A DNA stretch of 32,851 nt from Tagaea sp. CACIAM 22H2 (GTDB taxonomy: Bacteria > Pseudomonadota > Alphaproteobacteria > CACIAM-22H2), in assembly GCA_014444615.1 (NCBI GenBank), contig PVXE01000048.1, positions 1-32,851 on the forward strand, written 5' to 3'. Position numbers and translations under genes: made by a program. A model generated the notes under the pieces. The model saw nothing but the letters and a program-made list of their open reading frames with translations, was not told where the DNA came from and ran no database searches. Below are positions 32,842-32,851 of this stretch, piece by piece (the first letter of the stretch is position 1; each line of letters opens with the position of its first letter).

Positions 32842-32851
32842 TTTGATCAAA
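32842..32851. promoter_or_regulatory. Palindrome TTTGATCAAA, possible GntR operator
   Basis: A perfect 10-bp palindrome lies at the very edge of the window, about 25 bases before the TTG start of the GntR gene. FCD-type GntR proteins often bind short AT-flanked palindromes over their own promoter. The site may extend beyond the window, and chance cannot be excluded. Confidence 0.3.

Overview
This is a gene-dense, strongly GC-rich bacterial chromosome segment. The gene content points to an alphaproteobacterium, most likely of the Rhodospirillales: aerobic cobaltochelatase CobS/CobT, the xerD | aroK-aroB-corC arrangement, an Mla cassette with a STAS domain fused to MlaE, an ethylmalonyl-CoA-pathway-like CoA ester lyase, and a candidate sRNA of the alphaproteobacterial suhB/MmgR type. 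It looks like core chromosome. I see no insertion sequence, prophage, integrase island or CRISPR array.

Layout. 1-2298 (+): end of cobS and all of cobT (cobalt insertion in vitamin B12 synthesis). 2370-5880 (+): a lipoprotein 5'-nucleotidase, a Tat-exported dienelactone hydrolase, and an esterase-like/phytase-family protein that lacks a standard start codon. 5987-6280 (-): ribosomal protein L28, then meaB and accA (-). 8414-11441 (-): CoA ester lyase, malate synthase A, and a Lys/Ala/Pro-rich histone-like ORF whose stop overlaps the malate synthase start. 11513-14331 (-): xerD, a secreted 586-aa protein of unknown function, and a 46-aa membrane peptide. 14528-18796 (+): aroK, aroB and a CNNM/CorC protein, all overlapping by ATGA, then a CBS-pair protein and a DUF2889 protein. 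18793-22671 (-): bolA, then an Mla-type lipid transport operon (mlaE with STAS, mlaF, mlaD, auxiliary lipoprotein). 22866-22968 (+): candidate sRNA, followed by a secreted histidine phosphatase and a secreted protein of unknown function. 24350-26830 (-): a small membrane protein, a TPR protein, a GNAT acetyltransferase and N-formylglutamate amidohydrolase. 27038-27112 (+): tRNA-Val(GAC). 27439-32816 (-): one tight operon of GntR regulator, enolase-superfamily enzyme, two permeases, ATPase and substrate-binding protein.

How the genes fit together. CobST (B12), MeaB (guardian of the B12-dependent methylmalonyl-CoA mutase), the malyl-CoA-type lyase and malate synthase fit an organism that moves C2/C3 units through CoA esters and glyoxylate. 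AroK/AroB feed the shikimate pathway. The last operon looks like a self-regulated uptake and dehydration module for an unknown acid, perhaps a sugar acid.

Points most worth a second look: the candidate sRNA at 22866-22968; the histone-like/malate synthase junction at 11079-11112, where one base separates two overlapping genes from one fusion; the unassigned GntR-enolase-ABC operon; the missing standard start codon near 4906; a hairpin covering the ribosome binding site before the 5'-nucleotidase gene; and the 46-aa peptide gene at 14191-14331.
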